The notes below the pieces were generated by a model. That model worked only from the letters and a program-made list of their open reading frames with translations. It did not search any database and was not told the DNA's origin. Of a stretch of 64,000 bases of DNA, positions 7,990 through 17,058 are shown one piece after another; position 1 is the first letter of the stretch; each line of letters starts with the position of its first letter. This stretch comes from JBCBTD01 sp039818825 (GTDB taxonomy: Bacteria; Pseudomonadota; Alphaproteobacteria; Geminicoccales; Geminicoccaceae), in the NCBI GenBank assembly GCA_039818825.1, contig JBCBTD010000005.1, positions 1 through 64,000 on the forward strand. The letters run 5' to 3'. Made by a program: the position numbers and the translations under genes.

Positions 7990-9864
7990 TCAGGCTCGAC
8001 CACCGCGGTCTTCCTCGAACAGCTCCGTCAGCTTGCCCAACATGGCGCCGCCGAGCTGTTCCGGATCGGAGATCGTCACCGCCCGCTGGTAGTAGCGGGT
8101 CACGTCGTGGCCGATGCCGATTGCCAAGAGCTCGACACCGCTCCGGCCCTCGACGTGGTCGATCACCTCGCGCAGGTGCTTCTCCAGGTAGTTGCCCGGG
8201 TTGGCCGACAACGTGCTGTCGTCGACCGGCGCACCATCGGAGATGACCATCAAGATCTTGCGCTGCTCGGTGCGGTTGCCGAGCCGCTGATGCGCCCAGA
8301 GGATCGCCTCGCCGTCGATGTTTTCCTTTAGGATCCCCTCGCGCAGCATCAGTCCGAGATTGCGTCTGGACCGTCGCCACGGGCTGTCGGCGTTCTTGTA
8401 GACGATGTGTCGTAGGTCGTTCAGCCGGCCGGGTCCCGCCGGTTTACCGGACCTGAGCCAGGCTTCACGCGACTGGCCGCCTTTCCAGGCGCGAGTCGTG
8501 AACCCGAGAATCTCTACCTTGACGCCACAGCGCTCCAAGGTCCGGGCGAGAATGTCGCCACAGGCAGCGGCGACGGCGATCGGGCGGCCGCGCATCGAGC
8601 CCGAATTGTCGATCAACAGCGTCACCACGGTGTCGCGGAAGTCGGTATCCTTCTCGCGCTTGAACGTCAGCGGCATCCCGGGATTGGTCACGACTCGTGA
8701 CAATCGCGCGGTATCGAGCAAGCCCTCGTCGAGATCGAACGACCAAGACCGTAGCTGCTGCGCCATGAGCTTGCGCTGCAACCGGTTGGCCATGCGGCCG
8801 ATCATGCCCTGGAACCGCTCCAGCGACTGGTCGAGCTGCATCCGCAGCCGGGTCAGTTCAGCGGAGCTGCACAGCTCCTCCGCGGAGATGATCTGATCGC
8901 TTTCGTAGGAAAACACTCGGTAGTCGCCGCCCTGCCCCGGGCCACCCGCAACCTGCGGCTGGTTCGCGCGCGGGTCTTCGGCAGCGTCGGCGTCCGCACC
9001 CATCGCCTCGACCGCATCGGCGTCGGCTTCGGTCTCCGCCTCGCCGGCCATGTCTTCGGTCTCGGCATCGCCGCGCTGGTCGCCGTCACCGTCCTGACTG
9101 TCGTCACTGCCGCCGTCGTCGTCCTCGGTCTCCTGTTCTCCAGAGCCCGGCGGTTCTTGGCTGTCCTGCTCCTCCTCTTCGTCGTGGCTCTGGTCCGGCG
9201 GCAACTCGGTGTCATCGTCGAGACCGAGTTGCCGCAGGAGTTCGCGCACCCGCAGCGCGAAATCACCCTGGTCGGCAAGGACCCCGTTCAGGTCGCGGAC
9301 TTCGCTGCCGATGCGACCTTCGAGCATTTCGCGCCAGCGCTCCAGCACGCGTGCCTGCATGGCCGGCGCCTTGAATCCGAGGAGCGTCTCGCGGGCATAG
9401 AGTTCGGCGACTTGGGCCAGCGCACCCTCGTCCTGACGATCACCCGAGCCGGCGGTGTGCTGCTGGCCCTCTTGCGGCCCCGTCAGGCGCGCCGCGACGG
9501 CTTGGGCGAGATTGCCGCGCACGCCCTCCATCGTCACGCAACCGAGCGCCTCGCAACGCACCTGCTCCAGCGCATCGAAGATCGCCGTCGCCACCTCGCC
9601 CTGGGGCTGAAAGCGTGCATGGAGCTTCGCGTCGTGGTGCCGGAGCCTCAGCGCCGCACCGTCGGCCTCGCCGCGGACGCGGGCGACCTCGCTCGGGTGA
9701 AGGTCGGGTCGTGGCGCCGCCAACCGAACGTCGGCTGGGGCGTTGGCTCGGCGACGATCACCACCCTTGTAGGCGACGGTCAGGGTCGGACGGTCGGCTA
9801 TCGCCCGAGTCGCCGCAGCGACCGCGCGCTGAAAGTCTTCGAGACGCCGTTTGGGGTCGCTCAC
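7990..9864 (-). CDS. cobT: Cobaltochelatase subunit CobT
   Basis: 624 residues. CobT is the VWA-domain subunit that, with CobS, forms the ATP-driven chaperone ring assisting CobN in inserting cobalt into hydrogenobyrinic acid a,c-diamide in aerobic cobalamin synthesis. The N-terminal half is helical, the middle (roughly residues 220-305) is extremely acidic (runs of Asp/Glu with Gln), and the C-terminal third is a VWA domain whose metal site is Asp419-x-Ser421-x-Ser423 (DNSGSMRG). These three parts in this order and the total length fit alphaproteobacterial CobT. The start at 9864 lies 4 nt after the cobS stop, so the genes are translationally linked. CobN is not in the window. Confidence 0.95.
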   Translation of the reverse strand: MSDPKRRLEDFQRAVAAATRAIADRPTLTVAYKGGDRRRANAPADVRLAAPRPDLHPSEVARVRGEADGAALRLRHHDAKLHARFQPQGEVATAIFDALEQVRCEALGCVTMEGVRGNLAQAVAARLTGPQEGQQHTAGSGDRQDEGALAQVAELYARETLLGFKAPAMQARVLERWREMLEGRIGSEVRDLNGVLADQGDFALRVRELLRQLGLDDDTELPPDQSHDEEEEQDSQEPPGSGEQETEDDDGGSDDSQDGDGDQRGDAETEDMAGEAETEADADAVEAMGADADAAEDPRANQPQVAGGPGQGGDYRVFSYESDQIISAEELCSSAELTRLRMQLDQSLERFQGMIGRMANRLQRKLMAQQLRSWSFDLDEGLLDTARLSRVVTNPGMPLTFKREKDTDFRDTVVTLLIDNSGSMRGRPIAVAAACGDILARTLERCGVKVEILGFTTRAWKGGQSREAWLRSGKPAGPGRLNDLRHIVYKNADSPWRRSRRNLGLMLREGILKENIDGEAILWAHQRLGNRTEQRKILMVISDGAPVDDSTLSANPGNYLEKHLREVIDHVEGRSGVELLAIGIGHDVTRYYQRAVTISDPEQLGGAMLGKLTELFEEDRGGRA

Positions 9865-9868
9865 CGCA

Positions 9869-10879
9869 TCAGCTCAAGGTCACGCCGATCGTCGACTCCT
9901 TCAGCTCGGCGCCGAAGCAGCGCTGATAGTATTCGGCGACGATCTGTCGTTCGGCCTCGTCGCATTTGTTCATGAAGGTGACGCGGAACGCGAAATCGAC
10001 GTCGCCGAAGATCGTCGCGTTTTCGGCCCAGGTGATCACGGCCCGCGGCGACATCACCGTCGAGATGTCGCCGGCGATGAAGCCCGAGCGGGTCAGGTCG
10101 GCGAGCGCCACCATCTGCGCAACGGTCTTGCGACCTGCCTCGGAATCGAAGCTCGGCAGCTTGGCGATGACGATCTCGCACTCGGCGTCGTGGGTCAGAT
10201 AGTTGAGCTGGGCGACGATGTTCCAGCGGTCCATCTGCCCTTGGTTGATCTGTTGCGTGCCGTGGTAAAGACCGGACGTGTCGCCCAAACCAACGGTGTT
10301 TGCCGTCGCGAACAGCCGGAACGACCGGTGCGGGGTGAGGACTTTGTTCTGGTCGAGCAAGGTCATCCGCCCTTCGGCTTCCAAGACGCGTTGGATGACG
10401 AACATGACGTCGGGCCGCCCTGCGTCATACTCGTCGAACACCAAAGCCACGGGGTGCTGGAACGACCAGGGCAGGATGCCTTCCTGGTACTCGGTCACCT
10501 GCTTGCCGTCGCGCAGCACGATCGCATCCTTGCCGATCAGATCGATGCGGCTGATGTGACTGTCGAGGTTGACGCGGACACATGGCCAATTGAGCCGCGC
10601 AGCAATCTGCTCGATATGCGTCGACTTACCGGTGCCATGATAACCTTGGATCATAACTCGCCGATTGTGAGCGAAACCAGCCAAAATCGCCAACGTCGTG
10701 TCGCGATCGAAGCGATAGGTCTCGTCGAGTGGCGGGACGTAGGCGGTCGGCGTGGCGAACCCGCCGATCTCCATGTCGCTGTCGACGCCGAAGGTCTGGC
10801 GCACCGAAATGCGGATGTCCGGCGCCTCTGGCAACAGGTCGATGTCACCGGTCGCAGGCGTGGCAGCCTTCGCGCTCAA
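9869..10879 (-). CDS. cobS: Cobaltochelatase subunit CobS (AAA+ ATPase)
   Basis: 336 residues, normal for CobS. AAA+ features are the Walker A loop at 79-87 (GYHGTGKST), the Walker B at about 144-150 (VALVFDEYD) and a sensor region ATANTVGLGD. The N-terminus (SVRQTFGVDSDMEIGGF) is characteristic of CobS and distinguishes it from MoxR or BchI relatives. Six CobS subunits stack on CobT to drive cobalt chelation by CobN. It sits between the J-domain gene (38-nt gap) and cobT, the conserved alphaproteobacterial order. Confidence 0.95.
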   Translation of the reverse strand: MSAKAATPATGDIDLLPEAPDIRISVRQTFGVDSDMEIGGFATPTAYVPPLDETYRFDRDTTLAILAGFAHNRRVMIQGYHGTGKSTHIEQIAARLNWPCVRVNLDSHISRIDLIGKDAIVLRDGKQVTEYQEGILPWSFQHPVALVFDEYDAGRPDVMFVIQRVLEAEGRMTLLDQNKVLTPHRSFRLFATANTVGLGDTSGLYHGTQQINQGQMDRWNIVAQLNYLTHDAECEIVIAKLPSFDSEAGRKTVAQMVALADLTRSGFIAGDISTVMSPRAVITWAENATIFGDVDFAFRVTFMNKCDEAERQIVAEYYQRCFGAELKESTIGVTLS

Positions 10880-10916
10880 CGCGGTTCTCCGGTCGGCTGG
10901 TTCGGGGACGGCGCGG

Positions 10917-11468
10917 TCAGGCGAGCGCGCCGCAGTGCAGTAGGTAACTATAGGCCTCGTTGATCAACTTCAACCGTTCCACGGCGGCCGGGTCGCCGCC
11001 GTGCAGGTCCGGATGATGCCGCTTCACGAGCAGCTTGTAGCGCCTCTTCAGCGCAGCGAGGTCGGCGTCACCCGACAAGCCCAACCGTCGAAGCATCTTG
11101 TCCGCCTGCGTTTCCAACCGTGGTCGCGCGGGCGGCGGTTCGGCATCCTCGCCGAGAATGCCGAGCGGATCGTCGATCGTTAGGCCGTTGACCGTCGTCC
11201 GCCAAGTCGGGCGATGCCAGGTGACGTCTTCTCGACGATGCTGCTCGATCTCGTCGGTCGACATGCCGTTGAAGAAGTCCCAGCTCTTGTTGAACGCGCG
11301 GACGTGCTCCAGGCACAGCCATTGGTAGTCGCGAAGCGTGTCGCGTGATCGCGGCGCCTTGAACTCGCCGACGGCCGCACACCCCAGCACGGCGCAAGCA
11401 CGCGGCCCGCCGCGCCCGAGGGGGGGCGGATCCAGGTCCTCGCGGTGCTCGTCGCGGCGCTGACGCAT
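10917..11468 (-). CDS. Small J-domain (DnaJ-like) protein upstream of cobS
   Basis: 183 residues from ATG 11468. A longer frame opens at 11774, but its first 102 residues are Arg-rich nonsense and include the divergent promoter region. The protein has an N-terminal region with CAVLGC and a conserved DYQWLCLEHVRAFNKSWDFF block, then a C-terminal J domain with the HPD motif at 152-154 (KRHHPDLHGG). J domains stimulate the ATPase of DnaK-type chaperones. This two-part architecture next to cobS/cobT is a recurring arrangement in Alphaproteobacteria, suggesting help with chelatase assembly; that role is inference. Confidence 0.88.
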   Translation of the reverse strand: MRQRRDEHREDLDPPPLGRGGPRACAVLGCAAVGEFKAPRSRDTLRDYQWLCLEHVRAFNKSWDFFNGMSTDEIEQHRREDVTWHRPTWRTTVNGLTIDDPLGILGEDAEPPPARPRLETQADKMLRRLGLSGDADLAALKRRYKLLVKRHHPDLHGGDPAAVERLKLINEAYSYLLHCGALA

Positions 11469-11734
11469 CGCCGGATTATGGTTCCAGCCGCCCGCCGCCT
11501 CAACCCGCCACGGGCATCGGCGGCAGCCCTCGGGAGCGCATCGGCTCGACCCTTCGTCGCGTCGCCGGTGCCCACGACGTCGCCGCCGCCGGTCAGGGCC
11601 GGCGCCCTGCAGGCACGCGTACTGACGGATGCTCCAGACACGTACGGGGCTATGGCGACGCCGCGGCTCGGCCTTACAAACCCTAAAAAATTCATAAAAT
11701 TTGAACTTAATCCAACAGCGTTTCAGGAACCGAC
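11469..11734. promoter_or_regulatory. Divergent promoter region between the J-domain gene and the VPLPA-CTERM-like gene
   Basis: No gene is seen here. The right part (about 11672-11722) is strikingly AT-rich against the GC-rich background, with the runs CCCTAAAAAATTCATAAAAT and TTGAACTTAATCC, and holds a small inverted repeat TTCA-N7-TGAA at 11691-11705. It probably contains the promoter of the secreted-protein gene starting at 11735. I could not fix -35/-10 boxes with confidence. Confidence 0.4.
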
Positions 11735-12391
11735 ATGCACAGATGGATTGGGACGATTGCCGCCGTTGCGGCACTCTGGGCCGTTGGCAGCGCCCCGGCC
11801 GCTGCAGCGACGGTGAAGATCATGGGCACGGCGACCGGCAGTGTCACCGCTCACAACAACGGTCAAGCCTACTACGGGCCGAGTGCGCTCGAGCTGACGA
11901 CCTACGGCCCTGACCTCCAGGTTCAGCTGGATGGCATCTCCGTGTTGGGGATGACCTCGTTCGGCGGCGAGACGACCACAGCGGCCGCGACGTGGAACGT
12001 CGGCGGCTTCATGCTCAACACCCAGGGTGATCCGGCTGCGATGGTCGGCACCATGGGGCTCGGCGCGAGCGACGGCTGGCTGCATCTGATGTTCTACGAT
12101 GGACTGACGTCGTCATATGTCGGCACCAGCGGCCTCGCCGGCGGACCCGCCGCCGGCATGATGCAGATCGCCATGTCCGGGCTCGTCCGCATCACCGACA
12201 ACCTCGCCGTGATCTTCGCCGCGGTGGACAACGGCGACGGCGGCGTGCCGTTCAACGATCAGCAAGTGGCGATCGGCCTTTACTCGCCCGACGGCATCGT
12301 GGCGACGCCGATCCCTGCCGCCGCGCCGCTCCTGGCTGCCGGCATTGCCGGCTTGGCATGGCTCCGTCGTCGTAACCGCCAGACGGCTTGA
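11735..12391 (+). CDS. Secreted protein with VPLPA-CTERM-like sorting signal
   Basis: 218 residues. The N-terminus is a signal peptide with likely cleavage after APAAAA (about residue 24). The body is rich in Gly, Thr and Ala, has no cysteines and shows no enzyme motif, as in beta-rich extracellular proteins. The C-terminus is tripartite: a Pro-containing motif (TPIPAAAP, about 191-198), a hydrophobic helix (LLAAGIAGLAWL) and a basic end (RRRNRQTA). This is the form of VPLPA-CTERM/PEP-CTERM signals recognised by exosortases, so the protein is probably anchored and processed at the envelope or exported with exopolysaccharide. No exosortase gene is present in the window. It is monocistronic, followed by a hairpin. 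Confidence 0.8.
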   Translation: MHRWIGTIAAVAALWAVGSAPAAAATVKIMGTATGSVTAHNNGQAYYGPSALELTTYGPDLQVQLDGISVLGMTSFGGETTTAAATWNVGGFMLNTQGDPAAMVGTMGLGASDGWLHLMFYDGLTSSYVGTSGLAGGPAAGMMQIAMSGLVRITDNLAVIFAAVDNGDGGVPFNDQQVAIGLYSPDGIVATPIPAAAPLLAAGIAGLAWLRRRNRQTA

Positions 12392-12444
12392 CCGGACGAC
12401 GGCGCCGCGCCCCGGAGATCGGGGCGGCACCGATGATCCTTGCC

Positions 12445-12478
12445 ATCGCCCCGGTGCGCCCACGCACGCCGGGGCGAT
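12445..12478 (+). terminator. Hairpin after the VPLPA-CTERM-like gene
   Basis: ATCGCCCCGG pairs perfectly with CCGGGGCGAT across a 14-nt loop that can itself pair (TGCG with CGCA), giving a strong stem. It is followed by only a short TT run, so it may act as a rho-independent terminator of weak U-tract type or as a 3' stabilising structure. It lies 54 nt after the stop codon. Confidence 0.5.
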
Positions 12479-12588
12479 TTGCACTCGGGGCACCACCTGC
12501 GGCCGCGGCTAGGGGGCCGAACGAGTGACGTCTTGTCGGCCCCGCGGCGACGGCGTATCGGCTTGCGCGTTCGTCGCGGGGTGGGTTC

Positions 12589-13929
12589 GTGCTTCATCGC
12601 TCCCTGGCGGGGACCCGCATCGAGCTGTGGCGGCTGGCCTGGCCGCTCTTGATCGCCAACACGACGGTCCCGTTGGTTGGCCTCGTCGACACTGCGGTGG
12701 TGGGGCACCTGCCGGAAGCCCACCATATGGGCGCCGTTGGTCTCGGCGCGGCTACTTTCTCAGCGCTCTATCTCGTCTTTGCCTCGGTCCGGATGGGCAC
12801 GACCGGCCTGACGGCCCAGGCCGTGGGCGCCGGCGACGGTGCCGAAATCCGCGCTTCGCTGTTGCGGCCGCTGGCCGTCGCTATCGTCGTCGGTGCGGTG
12901 CTCGTGGCCCTCGTGGTACCGATCACGGCGGCGGCCGTCGTCGTGTTCGGCCCCGGCCAAGCCATCGCCGACGGCCTTCGCGCCTATGTCGGGTGGCGCA
13001 TCCTGGGCGCACCGGCGGCATTGGCGACGTTCGTCATCCTCGGCTGGCTGCTGGGCAATCAGGATACCCGCAGCCAGCTCGTGTTGCTGGTGGTGATCAA
13101 CGTCAGCAACGCCGCCCTCAGCGCCGGGCTTGGGCTTGGCTTGGGGCTCGGCGTCGTCGGCGTCGCCATGGGTAGCGCGCTCGCCGACGTCGTCGGCGTG
13201 GGCCTTGGGTTGGTGCTCGTCCGCCGTCGCTGGCGAGGTCTCCCCGGTGTTTTCGACGTGCCGACTTTGCTCGCACCCCGAGCGTTCGGGCGCTTGTTCG
13301 AGGTCAACGGCAACCTCGTGCTCCGCACTCTGCTGATGGAGGTGACCTTCGTCGCCTTCGCGGCGATCGGCGCGCGACAGGGCGAGATCACGCTCGCTGC
13401 CAACGCCGCCTTGCAGAATCTCGTGCTGCTCCAGGCCTACGTCCTGGATGGTTTCGCGTTCGCCACCGAGGCGATGGTCGGTCGTGCCGTCGGGCGCCGG
13501 TCGCAGGCGGCGTTGCGCGCGGCCTTCAGGGCAGCGGCGCAAGCTTCGGCAGTACTGGCGGTACTGATCGCGCTCGGCTTTGCCGCCACCACGCCGGCGC
13601 TGGTCGCCTTGTTGACGAACATCGATGCGGTGCGCGTGACCGCCGACGCGCACGCGATCTACGTGGCTCTCGTGCCGTTGATCGGTGTTTGGGCCTATCT
13701 CCTCGACGGCGTGTTCAGCGGTGCCACCCGCACGGCCGACCTTCGTGACGCATCGCTCGTCGCCACCCTTGCGTTCCTCGCTTGCGCCGCTGCTCTCGTT
13801 CCCTTCGCCGGCAATCACGGCCTCTGGTGGGCATTCCTGGTGTTCCTCGGCTGTCGGGTCCTAGTACTCGGTCGCCGCTTCGCCACCATCGACGCCGCCG
13901 TCGCCCACCACGCCGGTCGGGCTGGCTGA
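12589..13929 (+). CDS. MATE-family efflux transporter (DinF-like)
   Basis: 446 residues from GTG 12589, twelve hydrophobic segments, normal MATE length. The N-terminus ELWRLAWPLLIANTTVPLVG with LVDTAVVGHL is the DinF-branch signature, and the second half repeats the fold (starting about FGRLFEVNGNLVLRTLLMEV). MATE proteins export cationic drugs or toxic metabolites using a Na+ or H+ gradient. The gene stands alone between the secreted-protein gene and a cell-wall enzyme, so the substrate is open. Other GTG codons upstream were not preferred because the conserved core begins within ten residues of this start. Confidence 0.9.
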   Translation: MLHRSLAGTRIELWRLAWPLLIANTTVPLVGLVDTAVVGHLPEAHHMGAVGLGAATFSALYLVFASVRMGTTGLTAQAVGAGDGAEIRASLLRPLAVAIVVGAVLVALVVPITAAAVVVFGPGQAIADGLRAYVGWRILGAPAALATFVILGWLLGNQDTRSQLVLLVVINVSNAALSAGLGLGLGLGVVGVAMGSALADVVGVGLGLVLVRRRWRGLPGVFDVPTLLAPRAFGRLFEVNGNLVLRTLLMEVTFVAFAAIGARQGEITLAANAALQNLVLLQAYVLDGFAFATEAMVGRAVGRRSQAALRAAFRAAAQASAVLAVLIALGFAATTPALVALLTNIDAVRVTADAHAIYVALVPLIGVWAYLLDGVFSGATRTADLRDASLVATLAFLACAAALVPFAGNHGLWWAFLVFLGCRVLVLGRRFATIDAAVAHHAGRAG

Positions 13930-14305
13930 ACTGCGGCTTGACCCCAGGTCTTGCGTATCGGGGTATCGGCTAATCGGCCTGCAGAACACGTTCGCGCGAG
14001 ATTTCGCCGCCGTCAGACCGCCAGCCAGGACCGCAAGCGCCACCGCCACCTCCAGACCGCCCAACGGCTTGAGCCGGCTTCCCGCCTTGCCTTGCGCGCG
14101 CCGCGCCCACCGGCGGCTGCGGCGATCGTGGCGCGACGAGGACGGCAGGCCGAAGGTCGCACGCCGAGGGTCGGGGGTGCAAGCTGCTGCATTCACGCTT
14201 AGTTTCCGATTGGATAGCATTGTGCCCTGACCGCCGACCGCTGTCGCCGAAGCGCCTCATTCGCTCTGGCGGCGCCGGGGCCGCCCATTGAACGGGAACT
14301 GGATC
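13930..14305. other. Intergenic stretch with no recognisable gene
   Basis: This 376-nt gap holds no ORF with a family I recognise. A minus-strand frame (13861-14220) has one hydrophobic stretch but overlaps the MATE gene end and has the composition of a shadow frame. A short less GC-rich patch at about 14196-14222 (TTAGTTTCCGATTGGATAGC) may belong to the promoter of the downstream transpeptidase gene. No tRNA-like fold was seen. Confidence 0.5.
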
Positions 14306-15814
14306 ATGCGTCTCGCCGTTTTGGCCATCGGAATCGCCGCCCTCGGTCTGGGCGCCTGCAGCCACACACCCACGACCGACGACTCGATCGTCCTGGCGCG
14401 CGCCGATGCCGTGTTCGACGACTTGCTGCCGTCATCCCTGGCGACGTCGAGTAGCGTCGAAAAGCAGCGCCTGACCGCGTTCTATCTCGCGCGCAGCTTC
14501 GCGCCAGTGTGGCATGGCACCGGCGAGCACGCGGCGGCGCGAGAGGCGGCCTGGGCCGAACTGGAGCGGACGCTCGGTGGCATGCCGCCGATCAGCGGCC
14601 CGCCGGTCACGACCGAGCTGGCCCTGAGCGAGGCGGCGCTTCGTTACGCCCAGGTTCCCGCAGTCGACCGAGCCGGCGCCGATGCCGTCGCTGCCGCGGC
14701 GCTGACCGAGGTTGCGGCCGCCGTCGACGCGGCACAGCCTGCCGGCACCTCGGCGTCGGTGGCGTTCGGAGGGCAAGGTGACGCCATCGAGCGCTACCGC
14801 GCCATCGCTGCTGCCGGCGGCTGGAGCCAACTGCCGGGTGGCAAGAACCTCGAGCCCGGCGCGACGGATCCACGTCTTCCCCTGCTCCGCGAGCGCTTGG
14901 AACGGACCGGAGATCTGCTGCCGCGGGCGAGCAGCGGCCCCGTCTACGACGCGGTGCTGGTCGCGGCGGTGAAGGCATTCCAAAACCGTCACGGCCTGAG
15001 CCCCGACGGGGTGGTTGGCCCGGGCACGCTGCGCGCGCTCAACGTCAGTGCGGACGCGCGGCTGGCGCAGTTGCAGCTGGCCGAACGGAAGATGGAGGCG
15101 ATCAGCCGACAGCTCGGCGAGCGTTACGTCCTGGTCAACGTGCCGGCCTACGAGCTCGCCTTCGCCTCCAACGGTGCGGTGGTCCACCGCGCTCGGGTCG
15201 TCACCGGTTCGAAGGCGCACCAGACGCCCATCTTCTCCGATCGGATCGAGTATCTGGTGTTCAACCCCGGTTGGAGCGTGCCGGCGAGCATCGCCGGGCG
15301 ATCGTTGTTGCCGAAGTTCAAGGCCGACCCCCAAGGCATGGCGGCCAAAGGCTACCGGCTCGTGGGTTCGGGCGGGGAGACGTTGCGGCCGACGGACGTC
15401 GACTGGTCGGCCGTTTCGGCAGGCAGCATGCCGTATCGGGTCCGCCAGTCACCCGGCCGCGCCAACGCGCTCGGCGCGGTGAAGTTCATGTTCCCCAATG
15501 ACCACGCGGTCTATCTCCACGACACGCCGAGCAAGAGCTACTTCGACCGCTCGATGCGTGCGCTGAGCAACGGCTGCGTCCGGGTCGACGATCCGATGGT
15601 CCTGGCCGAGCATCTGCTCTCGACCGATGGCTGGGATCGCAGCCGGATCGACGCCGCCGTCGCCAGCGGCAGGAGCCGAACGGTGCACCTGGACCAGCCG
15701 GTGCCGGTGCACCTCGTCTACGTCACGGCGTGGGTCGACGAGCAGGGACAGGTCCAGTTCCGCGACGACGTCTACCGCCGGGAGGCACGCTCGCTGCAAG
15801 TGGCGGCGCGCTGA
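14306..15814 (+). CDS. L,D-transpeptidase lipoprotein (YkuD domain, peptidoglycan-binding domain)
   Basis: 502 residues from ATG 14306; a TTG at 14288 would add six residues. The N-terminus is a lipoprotein signal with lipobox LGAC. A peptidoglycan-binding domain follows (VAAVKAFQNRHGLSPDG..GPGTLRALNV, about residues 215-245), then a YkuD catalytic domain with FNPGWSVPASI and the active-site motif SNGCVRV, catalytic Cys about residue 424. The order is that of YcbB/LdtD-type enzymes, which make 3-3 cross-links in peptidoglycan using L,D-transpeptidation and resist most beta-lactams. It should act in the periplasm, attached to a membrane. The gene looks monocistronic. Confidence 0.9.
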   Translation: MRLAVLAIGIAALGLGACSHTPTTDDSIVLARADAVFDDLLPSSLATSSSVEKQRLTAFYLARSFAPVWHGTGEHAAAREAAWAELERTLGGMPPISGPPVTTELALSEAALRYAQVPAVDRAGADAVAAAALTEVAAAVDAAQPAGTSASVAFGGQGDAIERYRAIAAAGGWSQLPGGKNLEPGATDPRLPLLRERLERTGDLLPRASSGPVYDAVLVAAVKAFQNRHGLSPDGVVGPGTLRALNVSADARLAQLQLAERKMEAISRQLGERYVLVNVPAYELAFASNGAVVHRARVVTGSKAHQTPIFSDRIEYLVFNPGWSVPASIAGRSLLPKFKADPQGMAAKGYRLVGSGGETLRPTDVDWSAVSAGSMPYRVRQSPGRANALGAVKFMFPNDHAVYLHDTPSKSYFDRSMRALSNGCVRVDDPMVLAEHLLSTDGWDRSRIDAAVASGRSRTVHLDQPVPVHLVYVTAWVDEQGQVQFRDDVYRREARSLQVAAR

Positions 15815-15937
15815 AGGGTACGCCGTGCTGGCCGAAAGTCCTTGCGCGGTGTCGGTGCTTTGGTACGGGTCGGAGCTTCAGGGAGGCGGGCGCGGCACGA
15901 CGACGACGCTCCGCTGAACAAAAAAGGGAGCATCGAC

Positions 15938-16975
15938 GTGACCAAGACCCTCTTGGCGGCTACGGCCGCCATTGCCCTCCTTGCGGGCACCCAAGGAGCG
16001 ACGGCCGACGAGGTCCGGCTCGATCTGCAAGGCGGCTACGGTTCGAATGTCGGCGTGCTCGGGCCAACGCAGGTCCGGCTGGTCGAGACCTTGAACAAAG
16101 CGTCGGGCGGCTCGCTCGACGTCCGGTTCCACGAGCCGAACTCGTTCGTACCGAACCTTCAGTCGCTCGATGCCGTGGGCTCCGGTGCGTTGGACGCAGC
16201 TTGGACGTCGCCCGGCTACTGGACCGGCAAAGACGTGGCCTTCGCCCTGGTCGGGGCGGTGCCGTTCGGTCCGGGTGCCGGTGAGTACATCGCCTGGCTG
16301 AAGTTCGGCGGTGGTCGGGAACTCTGGGACGAGCTCTACAGCTCGTACAACGTCAAGGCCATTCCCTGTGGCGTCATCCCGCCCGAGAGCTCCGGCTGGT
16401 TCCGCCAACCGATCGAAGGCGTGGAGGACCTCCAGGGCATCAAGATGCGCTTCTACGGGCTCGGCGCCGAAGTCATGGAGAAGCTCGGGGTTTCGACCCA
16501 GCTGATCGGCGGCGGCGAGATTTTCCAGGCGTTGCAGCTCGGGACGATCGACGCCACCGAGTTCTCGATGCCGGTGATGGACCTCACCTACGGCTTCTAC
16601 CAGGTCGCCACCCACAACTACTTCCCGGGCTGGCATCAGCAGTCGACGATGAACGATCTGCTGATCTCGCTCGAGAAGTGGGAAGAGATGGACGAGACGC
16701 AGCAATTCCTGATCGAGACGGTCTGTGACGCCAACATGATGTGGCAGTTCGCCTATGGCGAGTCGCTGCAGGGCGAAGCGATGAAAGAGCTGGAAGCCAA
16801 AGGCGTCACCTTCCACAAGTGGTCGCCGGAGATGCTGGCGCTCATGGAGGAGAAATGGGCTGAGGTGGTCGACGAAAAGCGCGCCGAAAGCGAGATGTTC
16901 GAGCGCATGTGGACCTCGTTGTCGGCCTTCCGCGAAGAATACGAGCCCTGGAAGAACATGGGCTACCTCAACTGA
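15938..16975 (+). CDS. dctP: TRAP transporter solute-binding protein DctP
   Basis: 345 residues from GTG 15938, with AAAGGGAG upstream; the earlier in-frame start at 15842 adds only polar residues before the signal peptide. Signal peptide MTKTLLAATAAIALLAG, cleavage near ATA-DE. The family core is clear: the substrate-carboxylate Arg region GIKMRFYGLGAEVMEKLG and GEIFQALQLGTIDATEFSMP. The sequence type, with a Tyr/Trp-rich region (GFYQVATHNYFPGWHQQ), belongs to the DctP group often linked with keto acids, lactate or aromatic acids; I cannot say which. It is the first gene of a complete dctPQM operon, separated from dctQ by a strong hairpin that may keep its mRNA more abundant. Confidence 0.92.
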   Translation: MTKTLLAATAAIALLAGTQGATADEVRLDLQGGYGSNVGVLGPTQVRLVETLNKASGGSLDVRFHEPNSFVPNLQSLDAVGSGALDAAWTSPGYWTGKDVAFALVGAVPFGPGAGEYIAWLKFGGGRELWDELYSSYNVKAIPCGVIPPESSGWFRQPIEGVEDLQGIKMRFYGLGAEVMEKLGVSTQLIGGGEIFQALQLGTIDATEFSMPVMDLTYGFYQVATHNYFPGWHQQSTMNDLLISLEKWEEMDETQQFLIETVCDANMMWQFAYGESLQGEAMKELEAKGVTFHKWSPEMLALMEEKWAEVVDEKRAESEMFERMWTSLSAFREEYEPWKNMGYLN

Positions 16976-16986
16976 TCTGACACGCG

Positions 16987-17010
16987 CACCGGGCCGGCGG
17001 CGGCCCGGTG
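16987..17010 (+). other. Hairpin between dctP and dctQ
   Basis: CACCGGGCC pairs without mismatch with GGCCCGGTG around a 6-nt GGCGGC loop, 11 nt after the dctP stop. There is no T-run, so it is more likely an mRNA-stabilising or attenuating element that raises binding-protein level relative to the permease than a full terminator. Confidence 0.6.
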
Positions 17011-17058
17011 CCGTCATGTCATTCTGATTCGGCCGACGCCCAGCTCGCGGGACCCTTC

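Noticed and set aside
13861..14220. Minus-strand frame with one hydrophobic stretch in the MATE-transpeptidase gap
   Set aside because: Overlaps the MATE gene end, has no ribosome-binding site of note and no recognisable domain.
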